From assembly GCA_027886175.1 (NCBI GenBank), contig JAJNNQ010000009.1, forward strand, positions 25,967,501-26,031,500: a DNA stretch of 64,000 nt, in the 5' to 3' direction. Of this stretch, positions 27,807-39,790 are shown one piece after another; positions within the stretch are counted from its first letter, which is position 1; each line of letters begins with the position of its first letter. The notes beneath the pieces are model-generated. The model ran no database searches. It was not told the origin of the DNA and saw only the letters and a list, made by a program, of their open reading frames with translations. Both the position numbers and the translations under genes were made by a program. Source of the stretch: Phylloscopus collybita. Lineage: Eukaryota; Chordata; Aves; Passeriformes; Phylloscopidae.

Positions 27807-30800
27807 GGCAACGAACCTGCAAGAAAAACAAAGCGGTATGTGAAGAGTAAGAAACAAAATACCAGTAGTAATATCTCATGTTAGAAAAGCTGGTGTCAGG
27901 TTCCTGAGATGTGTTAATTAGTTTCAAAGGTGATTGTTCAAAGGGGATTATAAGAAAAAATATAGCATTGTAACACGAAAGTAACATGAAAGTAACTTAA
28001 GTTGTGTGAGGCCGATATCCACACCAGGTAAGAAGAACGAGAAAGGTTGGGATCAGTTTGTGCAGTCACCCATGCCATAAACCACACTCTTTCTGTTCAA
28101 ACTTCTCTCTCGGCACACTGGGAACAAAGTGGGCACTCACAAGGTGTCACTGCCCCTCCAGGAGATGCCATATCATGAGGACCAGCCACCACCTGCAGAG
28201 CAGATTTACCCATGGAGGGTTTGAAAATCAAATATTTTAAGAAGAAAAAAACCAATTACTCCATTTTATAGAGCACAAAAGAAATGTACAGTATGAAAAG
28301 GCATCTTAAAGACGAGAGTACAATGCCAGAATTTAATTTTGGAAGATCTTGAATGTCCAGTCCTTTTTCAATGTGTTTTGCTGATCTTCGGCCCTTTTTA
28401 GTTCATGATTATTGTTCTTTTAATGCTTTGACTTTAAAACAAAATCACACTGACATCTGACTGATCCCATGCGATAAATAACACTTGTAACTCCATTTCC
28501 TTTCATAGTTTTTATTAACAAAAATGAGAGAGGAATCTTACACACGGGATTCAGGTTTTGTTCATGAGGATACCCAGATCACAGAAGTCAATTTGAACCT
28601 TGCTGGTGAAAGCTCAGGTGTGGCCATTCATTCTCACAATGAAAAAGAACTTATTCCAGATAGAAGGGTGCATCCACCCAGCCTACATCGAGGAGTTAGT
28701 GACCCACACCAACTAATTAACCTGAGCTGGCAGCATGGCCTCGGGGCTGGGCTGTGCTGAGACACATCCCTTGGCTGCAGGACAACTTCAGCCACCTCAC
28801 TGCAACACCAGAGCCTTTGGGCAGCACCCATTCAGTACCAGAAACTACATCACCTGCACACCCTCACCTGTATTGAAAAGTACAGGAAGAATTCCTCACC
28901 TGAATATCCTTTAGATCTTACTTTCTTGTAAGAAAAGCATGTAATAGCTCATATGGAAGGAATAGCTGAAAGAAGGAGCCTCTGTCCATGGAGGGGATAC
29001 AGAGTGCCATAGGAATATCCATCTGGGGTCTCTCTGGCACTGAAAGAATGCTGTGTGCTCAGAATCTGAAGGGCATTTACTCACCATCTATAATACTTTT
29101 CTTTATGATATCTTTTTAAAGAGCTATTTCAGTAAGTCATTTGTTATTAGTAATTTCTTTAGAAAGAGCACTGCTCCATCTCTCACCTCATGAATTCTGC
29201 TGCTGCTGAAGAGTAGATTTAAGTATGAGTTTGCACTTATTTAAGTAAAATTATAAATTAATATAAAACTTCAGTTCCAGCTTTCACCAGGAATTCTTTA
29301 ACTCAAATTTACCTCTAAACCTAGCACCTGAGTGCACCTTTCACCACCCCTGTTTTTTTAATCTTGTGAAAGGAACACAGAGCTACCTTCCTAAAAAGGT
29401 ACTGTTTTAAACATATGAGGCACAAAACATTGTCATTGAAAACTCTTGGGGAGCACACATCAGTCTGGAAGCTGCTGCTCAATAACATCGAGAAGCCATA
29501 ACAGAGCCTCGTGCTACCTTCTGAAGGAGCTTCATGGGCTTGGGAAGACCCCTCAAGCCCTTCATGCTTGGTTTGCTCCTCCAGTTACCAACTTCTCCCA
29601 ACTACAAACTTCTACAAAGACGACCTAGCCTAGAGGTGATAGCCATGCACCAAGTAATTAGTGAACAAAACCTGAGAAACAAAGCTTTAGTTTAATGAGC
29701 AGGTGGAAGCTTCACGTTTCCCTCTGCCAGTGTGCCCAGCAGCAGGGCATGCCTTCAGTAAGACAGAACCTTTACTTTAAAAATGTGCCATCAGATCTAT
29801 TAGGGAAAGCATCAATAATTAAAGTTAATGCCTGGAAACTGGCATCAGCTACGGGCATGATGACTCAAGCTCTTGGAGATCCATTCATTACGTTCAACTA
29901 CAAAAGCTAGAAGTTATAAAATATGCATGAATAAATTCTTTAAGTATTAACATGCTACTTCTTTAAATGTTTGCTCTGACCCAGGTGGCGCTGCTCTGAC
30001 TTTTTCTGCAGCTTCTTTTCTCTTAAATGATCTTAGATTATTGTAGCTGTCTCTCAGGATTAAACAAATTACTCTCTTTAAAAAGTATTACTGAAGGATC
30101 CTACTTAGTAAGAAATAGAAAATGGTCTCTGGCATCCTCTCCTCCAACTCATTATAAAATGTTATAATCTTTTTATAACATTTATAATCTTAAATTTAAG
30201 TCTTTTGAGCTAGATAATGCCATTTGCTGAATTCCTTGGCAGTATTAAGTAAAAAGAATAAATACTACAGAAGACACCCCTGTTTTGTATTTTTAAAACT
30301 CACCAGGTAAAGCAGTAGACACAGTTGCCACAGTAAAACTTTTGGTCAGAGGTGGTAGCACTCAAGTGTCTTCCACATTAAATTAACAGCAAAAACAAAT
30401 AAAAACAACTTTGTGAAAGTTTGGGCATTTCTGACACGGTAGAGTGAAAACTTTTTGTTCTGCAATTTTTGGGTTTAAGTTTCTAGATGGCATTCCTTTC
30501 CTGCTTAGAGTAAGTTTATTTTAGGGTAGTACTTCAAGATTCCTCATTGATACGTTAATTTTGGCAACTTTTTTCATCCCTGGTAGCACTTGGCTGAAGT
30601 TTCTAAATTCATGGATTCACAGAGTGTTTTCCATTTCTTTCTGACTTTAATTTTTTTTTTCAGGGCAAGAGGGATCAGTAGCATTTTCCAGATGAAAGAA
30701 GAGACAGATGTTTCAAAGAAAGAGAGTTTGAACCTTACTATTTCTGGCTCTGCAGTCAAATATCCAGAAGTTTCAAGCTACCCATCATTCTTTTTCAAAA

Positions 30801-32012
30801 GGTAATCTAAAAAGAATCCAAAATTCCAAAGGGATTTGGATGGGTCCATAAAGGTCCTTACAGATGAGATTAAAAATATGAGAGTTACAAATTCAATGCT
30901 TGCAGTACTTTTGTAAAACAGAATTACAATTTAACTCAGCATGATAATTTTGCTTTACTGGATCTCATAAGACATCTACATTTTTTTCATTGAATTCCTG
31001 ATGAATTCACATCAGCATTCTACACATCTGAATAACAGACTCTTAGAACATTTGCTGCAGTAATTAACTGTTTATTAAATCTGATTATTCTGCATACATT
31101 ATTTGTTTAAAAGCAATAAAAATATAAGCCAAGTAAAATTACGAAGGATCATCATTTAACATTAAAAACAGACAGTCTGATGTGACATGACTAACTATAG
31201 GAAAAAGCCTATACTAGGCACACAATTTCTTTAAAGAACATTTGGAGTTGAAAATGGATTAAGATATATCCCATTTTGACTTCAAACACATTTTATACAT
31301 GGTTTGAAATCCCTTTAACTCACTCTTAGTGACTGCTTTGTCCAGGAGTAAGAGGGCTGCCTTTGGGAGTGGGTGGGTCTGTCAGGATTTAGGGTTGAGT
31401 ACTTTGGTATCTAGATTCATGAAAGGTACAGCATTTCTGAGTTTTGGCCCAGAGGCCAGAAAATTATCACATTATCATAATGTGGTCAGTATCACAACTC
31501 CAAGAACCAATTAGCTGCCTATCCTGTCTGTTTTGTCTTATCTCTTACGAAAAAAATCCAATTAAAGTAGTTCTAAAAACCTTTCTAAGATCAAGTTCTG
31601 ATGCTGCACTGTCTTTTTATAAAGAGTTTTTGAGTACTAATGGAAAGCTTCTTGCTCTGCATTTTGTTTTGATTATTATAGGTATGACATGACAATTTCA
31701 TTGCCCTAATCTTCACAGAAAGCTTCTATACACACTGATAGTTTTATTTGGTCTGTGGAGGAAGAATTATGAGAAGGTGAAGCAAATTTTCTCCTTAACA
31801 ATTTGATTTTCTAAATCTCTGATGATAGTTTTGTGGACTCTTGGTATTTCTCTTTCCTGTGGATCTCAGAATAGGTAGTGTGCTTCAGGCACCAGTAATC
31901 TCCAGGAATGTCTTCAGGATTTGAATACCACAACAGTGGAAAGGATGTTCCTGCAGTGCTCATGGTAGAAAATGACCCAGTAATGTGTGTTTGCTGCAGA
32001 GAAAGTAAGGGT
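27807..32012. other. Intergenic, nothing recognised
   Basis: AT-rich DNA without a recognised repeat or exon. Confidence 0.65.
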
Positions 32013-32581
32013 ATCCTAGGCTGTGCTAGAGAAAGCATTGCCTGCAGATCAAGGGGGGTAATTCCTTACCCTCTACTGAGCACTGGGAGGGCTGCCTGAG
32101 TACTGTGTCCAGCACTGGGATGCTCAGGACAAAAGAGGTATGAACATACTGAAGAGAGTCCAATGAAGGCTCATGAAGACGATTAAGAGACGAGCATTTC
32201 TTCTATTAGAAAAGGACTATTTAGCTAGTGAAGAGAAAGCTCAGGGGCATCATGTACAAATGTCTGAAAGGAGGCTGCAAAGAGGATAGAACCAGGCTTC
32301 TCTCAGGGGTGCCCAGTGACACGACCAGAGGCAGTGGGCACAAACTGAAATGCAGGACTACCCCTCTGAACACCAGAAAACACTTTTTTACTGCGAGGGT
32401 GACCAAGCACTGGAATGGGTTGCCCAGAGGTGCTGTGCAGTTTCCACTTCTGTGGTTGTTCAGAAGCTGTCTGGGCATGGTCTGGGTAGCCGGCTCTTGG
32501 TGGCTGTGACTGAGCAGAGGGGGCTGGACAAGATGTGCCCAGAGGTGTCCCCCATCCTCAACCATTCTGTGATTCTGTGAT
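32013..32581 (+). mobile_element. CR1 LINE, 5'-truncated with intact 3' end
   Basis: It begins near TCCTAGGCTGTGCTAGAGAA and runs through GAGTACTGTGTCCAGCACTG, GCACTGGAATGGGTTGCCCA and GGGGCTGGACAAGATG to the terminal ATTCTGTGATTCTGTGAT. This is the longest uninterrupted CR1 copy in the window. The apparent reading frames in it on both strands are fragments without a usable enzyme domain. Confidence 0.92.
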
Positions 32582-34099
32582 AAAAACCTTGATATGCTTC
32601 ATGGGGACTTACTATAAAGGAAAACAAATTTGATCTTTGCCTGAATATGACAGGATCTTCATTGCAATTTGCATCAGCTGTTACTGGACAGTGCTGACCA
32701 CTATGTAACAATATTGCAAAAGGGGGAGTTTACAGCAGATGATGCTGCTTTGAGATCTCTTCAATATATCTGCTGACTGTAATTGCCATTGCTAAAGTGC
32801 TGAAGAAGTTTGTTCATGCTTTAAATTTCTTCTACGCCAGTTTATTCATGCAAGAGATGAAAATCTCCATACTGTGCCTCCAAATCCCAAGAGCTGAGCA
32901 AGCTTTTAAATTTTTTCTTTATTCCATTACCTAGTTTGCCTTAAGTAGACAAGTTCTTACGAAGTTTAAACTTGAATTTCTTTCCCTATAAAACAAAGAA
33001 CCACAAGTCCTTGCTGACTCTATGACATTAATAATGCAAAAAGATGTAGATGGACATCTACCATGTGAGTGGAAGACGTTCTCTCTGCTTTAGAGGGCAT
33101 TTCCCCATCAAAATATGCATAATGAAATTCATAAGGAGCAAAGAAAAACAGAAGAAACATTTCTTTAAAATGGCTGGACTACCATTCTTGAGCTATGGAT
33201 ATATTAAATACTGGTAAGTGCAACAAAAAAATTATTGTAAAAAGTTTTTACCCAAGGCCACTTAAACTTTTAAAATGTATTCGTCATAAAGAGAGTCACA
33301 AAGAAGCCAGAAGGTTTAGTAATTCTAGAAGATGGTTACAGTCCCCGTATGGATGACTCAAAGCACAGATGCCTTTTACTGGCTGGGTGGTAGCAGAGGA
33401 AAGAGGTTTTCCTCCTGGATATATCAAGAGAGATCTGCAGACGTGAAATCATACCTATCTTCCACATATACAGACCTAGTCTGTCCTTTGTGGAAAGTGA
33501 TTTACACTGCTGTGTGGGTCAGTCCTGGCTTTTGAGCTATTATGAGGCTTTCAAAGCAACCAAAGCAGCTTCTCTCTGGAAGCTACAGTGTTACAAGACT
33601 GGTGAAAGACTGAGGTTATCTGGAGATAGAGGAGCCTCTTGGCATTTTCAGCCTCGACTGTGGTGCATTAATTGAGAATAGACTGGACCTATTTCATCTG
33701 CAAAGGAAAGCTGTGCAAGCACCGTCTTCGGGATCAGCTTGTCCTGTACTATCCAGTTTTCCAAGGTGTTTGAGATGTTTCTTTCATTACACAAAGATAT
33801 TGGCATTAGCTCATAGAAAAGTTATCTGTCTTGGAAACAGTTAATACTTAGGGAGTGAATTATTAAAAGTATGATCTTTTTATCTCAGGGCACAGGATGG
33901 TCTCCCACACTCATTCCTATCTCATGATGAAAAGGGATGATTCTCATCCTCTTCTCCTTTGAGCACCTCTGTCTCAAACAACACTTTCAAACCTAAAATT
34001 AATCCAAAAACTTTGAATCTAAGAGCAAAATACCAAAAAACTTCATCTGCTTTAGTAAGTATGATACTCTCCAAAATTGAAATTAACATCTTTTTGGTT

Positions 34100-34305
34100 A
34101 AAAAAAAACCCAAAAACCAAAAAACAAAAAAACACAAACAAACAAAAAACAAACAAAAAACAAACCAAACAAAAAACCCACCAAAACAAAACAAAACAAA
34201 ACAAACCCCAAAACAAACCAAAAAAACAAACAAAAAAAACCCCAGAAAACCAACAAAAACCCAAGAAAACCCCAAACAAACAAACAAACAAACAAACAAA
34301 AACAA
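34100..34305. repeat. A/C-rich low-complexity block with (CAAA)n
   Basis: About 200 bases almost free of G and T on this strand, mixing AAAAC, CAAA and ACCCC words and ending in (CAAA)n and a G run. Long Lys/Gln/Thr or Phe/Cys/Leu frames across it are artefacts of composition. Confidence 0.92.
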
Positions 34306-34399
34306 GGGGGGGGAAGGAAAAAGATATTTTGCTTGTTCTATGCTTCAAGGGCTGCACTGATTTCTTTTGGGTTTTCCTTAAGCTCTTCAAATTCCTGGA

Positions 34400-34583
34400 T
34401 GCAGCTTACTCTTCAGGCTCCTCAGGGAAGTGGTCACATCACCAAGCCTTACAGAGCTCCAGAAGTGTTTGGACAATGCTTTCAGGCACATGGTGTGATT
34501 CCTAGGGTGTCCTGTGCAGGGCCAGGAGTTGGACTCAGTGATCCTGATGGGTCCCTTCCAACTCAGGATCTTCTGTGATTCTT
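34400..34583 (+). mobile_element. CR1 LINE 3'-end fragment
   Basis: Contains AGGGAAGTGGTCACATCACC, GTGTCCTGTGCAGGGCCAGG and GGGTCCCTTCCAACTC, and ends CTTCTGTGATTCT, a typical CR1 terminus. It lies about 100 bases after a long A/C-rich simple-repeat block. Confidence 0.9.
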
Positions 34584-36512
34584 TCTCCATTCCTCTCTAC
34601 AATAGTTACATACGGAACAATGTAATTTCTTCAGCAGCATATTCTGCAGCACAGGAGATGATCATATATCATGTACGACTTTCACAGTTTTTTTGAAGAA
34701 CAGGAAAATAGTTTTTGATTTTTTTTTTTAAATCTATAAAACCATGACCATCACGAACCAACAAACTTTGCTAAAATTTACAACAAGCAAAGTTACCAAT
34801 GACATTCTCAAATTGAGTTGCATTGTAGAGTAGTTTGAACATTATTCAAAGCCTGACTTATCTCTGACACTATTAAATATTGACTTTTATTTGCTTAGCA
34901 TTGACAAAAGAGTCTGATTAAAAATACTCAACCTTTTATACCATCTAGAACCATTATTTGATTCCATTAAATAACTCTGTGAAGTCTCTCCTTGCTTTCC
35001 TGTGTATGTCATTAAACACACCAATAACCAAAAGCACTTTTGGGCTATCATTGAAGACCACAAAGTATCTTACATTTACACTGCAGTGCTCTAATGGGGT
35101 CAGTAAGTTCCCCCATTTCTCCATTCTCAAAGGAGATAAATCAGGTTTCTTACTTCAAAGTTTCCTACAGAGAACATAATCAATTAAATCCAGTACCTGG
35201 CATGTCTTGATATCAAACCTAGTGCTTTCATTAGAACAGGAATACACTGGGTAAATAGCATTAGAAAACTACTTAGAGAAAATTCTAGCCTCAGGGACTC
35301 ATCATTTGAATAACAACTAGGACACTTGAAAATGCCTTTGGTAAATAGATTAGATATACAAAAAAGAATCCTGGAGTGGACAACAAAAACTTTTGGTTAT
35401 TTGTAATCATAATAAGAAAAAGAAATCTTCAGCCTTATATCTAAAATTACTTCTATATTCAATTGTAAGACAAAGTATTTCCCAGCTTGCCATTTCTTCC
35501 TGTATAGATGTGCATTCTGTAGATGTAGGACAAATATTACTGTCCAAGGGGCTGCAATGCTTTCCACATGAGTTTTCCCATTCACCAATATAAATGAAGC
35601 TATGCACACCAAAATTCTCAGATACAACTCATCAATATACATTCATGTGTGCCAAAGTGCAGATTTCACTATTTTGACATTATTAATATTATTTGATTAT
35701 TAATAAAAAGGACAACAAGTAATTCTTAAAGCACTGACCTACCTTCTTTGCCTTCAAAAATAAAACTTTAAAGATTTTAAGGGCTTTTAAATTATTTTTT
35801 TATTTGAAAGTACATACATAAAATCTCTCTCTTCAGCTTTCAGAGGCAAAGGTCTGAGCTTTAAAATTTTGACTCTTTCAGAATTTTCTGACAATTGACT
35901 AACATTTCACCTGTGCATGTCCTTGTCTTATAATAATTGTTCCAACCTCACAGATAAAGGACATACACAAAACCAAAAAACTAAACATGCTGAAATATTA
36001 TCAGTACATAAGTATAAAATATTGGCAGTAAAATGTAGACATTGGAACATTTCTCAGAAAACCAAGCATAAGATTCCCTCACTGAGACTTCATTAAGGGC
36101 TGTATGATGAGCAAGACTATGTCTTGCCAGGGTCAAAACAGTCCACAAAGTCACTGATATATGCACCTCTCCTGTACAATTACTATCAAATAAAACAACA
36201 TTGAAACACTTGATCAGTAACTTGCAGCCACATTTACTTCAGCTGTTCTCCAACATATTGATCACACTTTTACATTAAACACATAAATACCAATTTTCAC
36301 GTAAAGCCTTAGCACACAGCATTCTAAAAGACTGACTTTTTAATTTTTTTACTGAGGTATTGATTTTCAAGGTCTTTCAAAGACCTAAAAAAAGGAAATA
36401 GCTAAGTAATTGGAAAAATTCAGTTATGTTGTCTTGAGACACGTCATACATCCTTTCAGAAATATTTACAAAGGAGGAAATTTTCCAGTGTAGTGGGTCT
36501 CCCATACCACAG

Positions 36513-36587
36513 AGGATAGGATAGGATAGGATAGGATAGGATAGGATAGGATAGGATAGGATAGGATAGGATAGGATAGGATAGGAT
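36513..36587. repeat. (AGGAT)15 microsatellite
   Basis: Fifteen perfect AGGAT units (75 bases) with no interruption, which suggests recent expansion and probable length polymorphism. Confidence 0.97.
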
Positions 36588-39374
36588 AAGAAGCTAAGAA
36601 ATCTCTTGAATGTTTTGAAGGATTTTATATTTAAATAATCATCATTAACACTTTAAGGCATGTTCTATATGGCACACTGGTTTTGCTATGCAGCATAGCT
36701 TTGATTTTGCTACAGTGGACATTATTTCTTGACTACTTTGGATACAGTTTGATGGGGCTGTGGCTTAATTTGCAAAACATCAGAAAGATACTTGCAAACA
36801 TTTTATTTTGCAAGGTCAACAGCCTGAGGTATAATTAATATTTTTTGATGAGACTTCTGATGTGGTTTTATCTGAAAATATTGCCTATTTGGAGAGTGGT
36901 GCAATGTTCTTTCCTTTAACTTTTAATGAATTTTAGCTTGGAGGTGTGTTTTATTAGATAAATATGGAAATGTTCTGCTCTTCTTTGGAATTATCTATTT
37001 TAAAAAATCCATGTTTTTATTAAAAAGGCCTCTTTGAAACTTACGAAATATTAAGAAATATTTGGTAGAACAGAATACTGATTATATTGCCAATTCTATG
37101 AATTGCCAAAAAAAAAAGAACAGCTTGAACTGTAAGCATTAGAATATACCTAGTGATATCTAACTGAACAGTCACCTTCATGATAAGTCAGACAGCTGAT
37201 GTTGCAGCCTCTTAAAGGAGACAATATTTGTCAATATTTGCCAAATGCTATAGACCAAGTCTCATGCTTGCAGAAAAGGTTTATCCTATTAATGTAAATA
37301 AACAAAAACCTATTAACTCTAAAAACTCTGTTTATTTTTATCCACTAAAAATGGAATCAAAATTTCTTTGCTCTATTTTAATAAAAGAGGATTACTCTAT
37401 TTACATAAATGTATTAAAACTTAGAGTGCAGAAAAACATCTTGTCCCTCTATGTCTTTCTTGTCCTGCTTAATTGAGAAAAAACTTGATAACCCTATAGA
37501 GAATGTCTTTGGACTGGTTTGAAAGTCTAAAAAACCCTCCCACCATCAGAAATAAATCTCCCATTTTGAATATTCATTGCCCTAGTATCAAAGAACTGTT
37601 TTCATTCATCCTTCATTATCTCATTTCACTCTTGTTCTCTCTCTCTTTACCCTCTGCAGAATGTAAAGTAACAGCAAAGACTCAAACCAAATTGCTGCTT
37701 CCATATAAGATATAGCCACAGCTCTCTTGAAGTACTGGCATATTTTAGTACCCTAGTATTTATGTCTAATAATATATACTGAAGGGCCAAGTTTCCCCAG
37801 AATATACACACTGCCAGTGGTCAATACTGTCATCTGCTCTTCTTCCATACCACAATGCCTGCCAAGTGCAGCTCCCTCAAGCCTGGGAATCTGATATCAG
37901 CTAGATGAGCATGCTCATACTCAAGGCAGGAATGACAGCTCCAAGTGGAATAGTCTAAAACATCAGAACTGTCAATAATGTTGCACACTCCAAGCAAGTG
38001 CTCTTTCTCCTTCTAAATTATATTTGCATAAATACAATGGTTATGTATATGGGGCAGCAGCATTACTGGATTAATTATTTATCAGCAGAAATCTATTTTC
38101 CTTACCTGCCTTCAGACTTGCTGGCCTCTGCTTGGAGCAACTATTCAGTAAATACTTAAGCTTTTCAAAATCTTTGTTCTAAACAAGGGGGATATGCAAA
38201 CCTTGGGCCCTGCAAATATGTGGGTTGCACCCCACTTTCCCCACAGACACTCAACATATTTTAAGTATAAAATCTTCTACAGTAGTGATAGAGAAGTGTC
38301 TGAGAAACAAATTTTTGGTTTCTTCAGAAAGTCCTGAGGTATACCTTACTCTATAAAACAGATTCTTTGCAAAATACAATAATATACAGGTTGTGAAATA
38401 CTTAATATTTGAATGCTTTCTACCACACAAATAAAAACTCCAACAGCTACAACCTTCTGAATTTCAGCTTTTATATAGTAGCTGATTTTTTGCCTGCTCT
38501 GTCTACTAGAGAGTGTGTGTCTGAAACATGTTGAACTTTCTGGTGTGATTTATTTTCTTACCACTGCTTCAAGAATATAGGAAAAAGTAGAAAGGATTTG
38601 CTGTGATCTGTGCAGGCAGACTGCTACACCTGGCCACACCTCCTGTAAATGAAGGAACCTTTATATATGTGCAGGGTCAACCAGATGAGCAGACTACAGC
38701 AAAGCTGGGGACTGGATGGGTAAAAGGAGGAATAAATCTCCTTGAGTAGACAACATTTGACAACATTTTTGTCTGACATTGCATACCACAAAAATGGGTA
38801 GAAACTATATTATTTCACAGGATAAAAAGTAACTTGTGAAACAACCTATAATAGAAGAAACCATATTCTTTGCAGAGATAAGTGTTAAACTGTCCAGAAA
38901 AGCAGACAATCCTATGGTCACATCGTCCAGTTGAAGGAGTATATCCAGGCTTCTGGGACATTTCTCTGAAGAGAACTAGAAATGAAGGGACTGACATAGG
39001 TAAAACTGGCATGGGGTAAAAAGGAAATTCCTCACATGAACCCATGAAAATAGAGAAAACAAAAGGCAGAAATAAATGGTTAGTTTTCACTAAAAAACAA
39101 ACAAACAGCTTCCTTCAGGTCTTTCAGGGATCATTGGAACTTAAACTGTCCAATACATAGACAAGCAAACTGGAAAAAAAAAGGTAGAAAATAATCAGGT
39201 AACACAATTTATTGAGAATACTAACTTTTCCAGGTTAGCCAAATCTAGAGCTGACAGCAAGTGACAAATAGCTGGCATTTTGATGGGCTGCTACATTCAG
39301 CTACATTTTATTTACATTCAGCTGAAAAATACTCTTCAACAATAGAACAAGAAAAAGCTTGAGGCAAATGTACA

Positions 39375-39790
39375 AAGACTGATCAGAGATATAAGAAGAC
39401 TGTAAAAAGGTCATGGTCTTTCAGTTTGCAAATTAAATAACTAAGGGCAAGGATATAGTACGAGCTACAAAATCACAAATTATTCAAAAACAGAAACAAC
39501 CCTCCACTTCTTAAAGCATGTGGAGATGTCCAAAGAGATTTTCAAGTAGCAGGTTTGAAATGAAAAAAAAAAGGAATACTTTTTTTTATCCAACATATTA
39601 ACAGAATTATGGAACTCACTGCCAAAGGATGCTAAGGAGGACAAAAGTATAAATTATTTAAAAATTAAGTTAGATAATTTCATAGAAGGTAGGTCTACTG
39701 GTGGTTAATAAACATAATGGACCGAACACAATCTCAGGGTTAGAATGCCCATAAGGCATTGATTACCAGGATCCAGCTGATTTTAGAAAA
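39375..39790 (+). mobile_element. Ancient CR1/L3-like LINE fragment
   Basis: Weak but ordered resemblance to old amniote L3/CR1 3' regions: GACTGATCAGAGATATAAGA, AGCAGGTTTGAAATG, GGAATACTTTTTTTATCCAAC, TTATGGAACTCACTGCCAAA, and a TTCATAGAAGGTAGGTCTAC..GGTGGTTAATAA segment. It is heavily decayed and so older than the other CR1 copies here. Confidence 0.7.

Larger units (their letters stand above)
32582..39374. other. Intergenic, simple repeats and a CR1 fragment only
   Basis: Apart from the A/C-rich block, the CR1 end at 34.4 kb and the (AGGAT)15 array listed separately, no gene or RNA was seen. Confidence 0.65.

Noticed and set aside
32221..32711. Frames of 76-114 codons on both strands
   Set aside because: Most of the interval is a 5'-truncated CR1 3' region, which is non-coding; the rest is flanking sequence.
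33922..34505. Lys/Gln-rich and Phe/Cys/Leu-rich frames of 110-140 codons
   Set aside because: They are translations of the A/C-rich low-complexity block and a CR1 end.
36513..36587. CRISPR-like direct repeat array
   Set aside because: A pure pentanucleotide microsatellite with no spacers, in a vertebrate genome.
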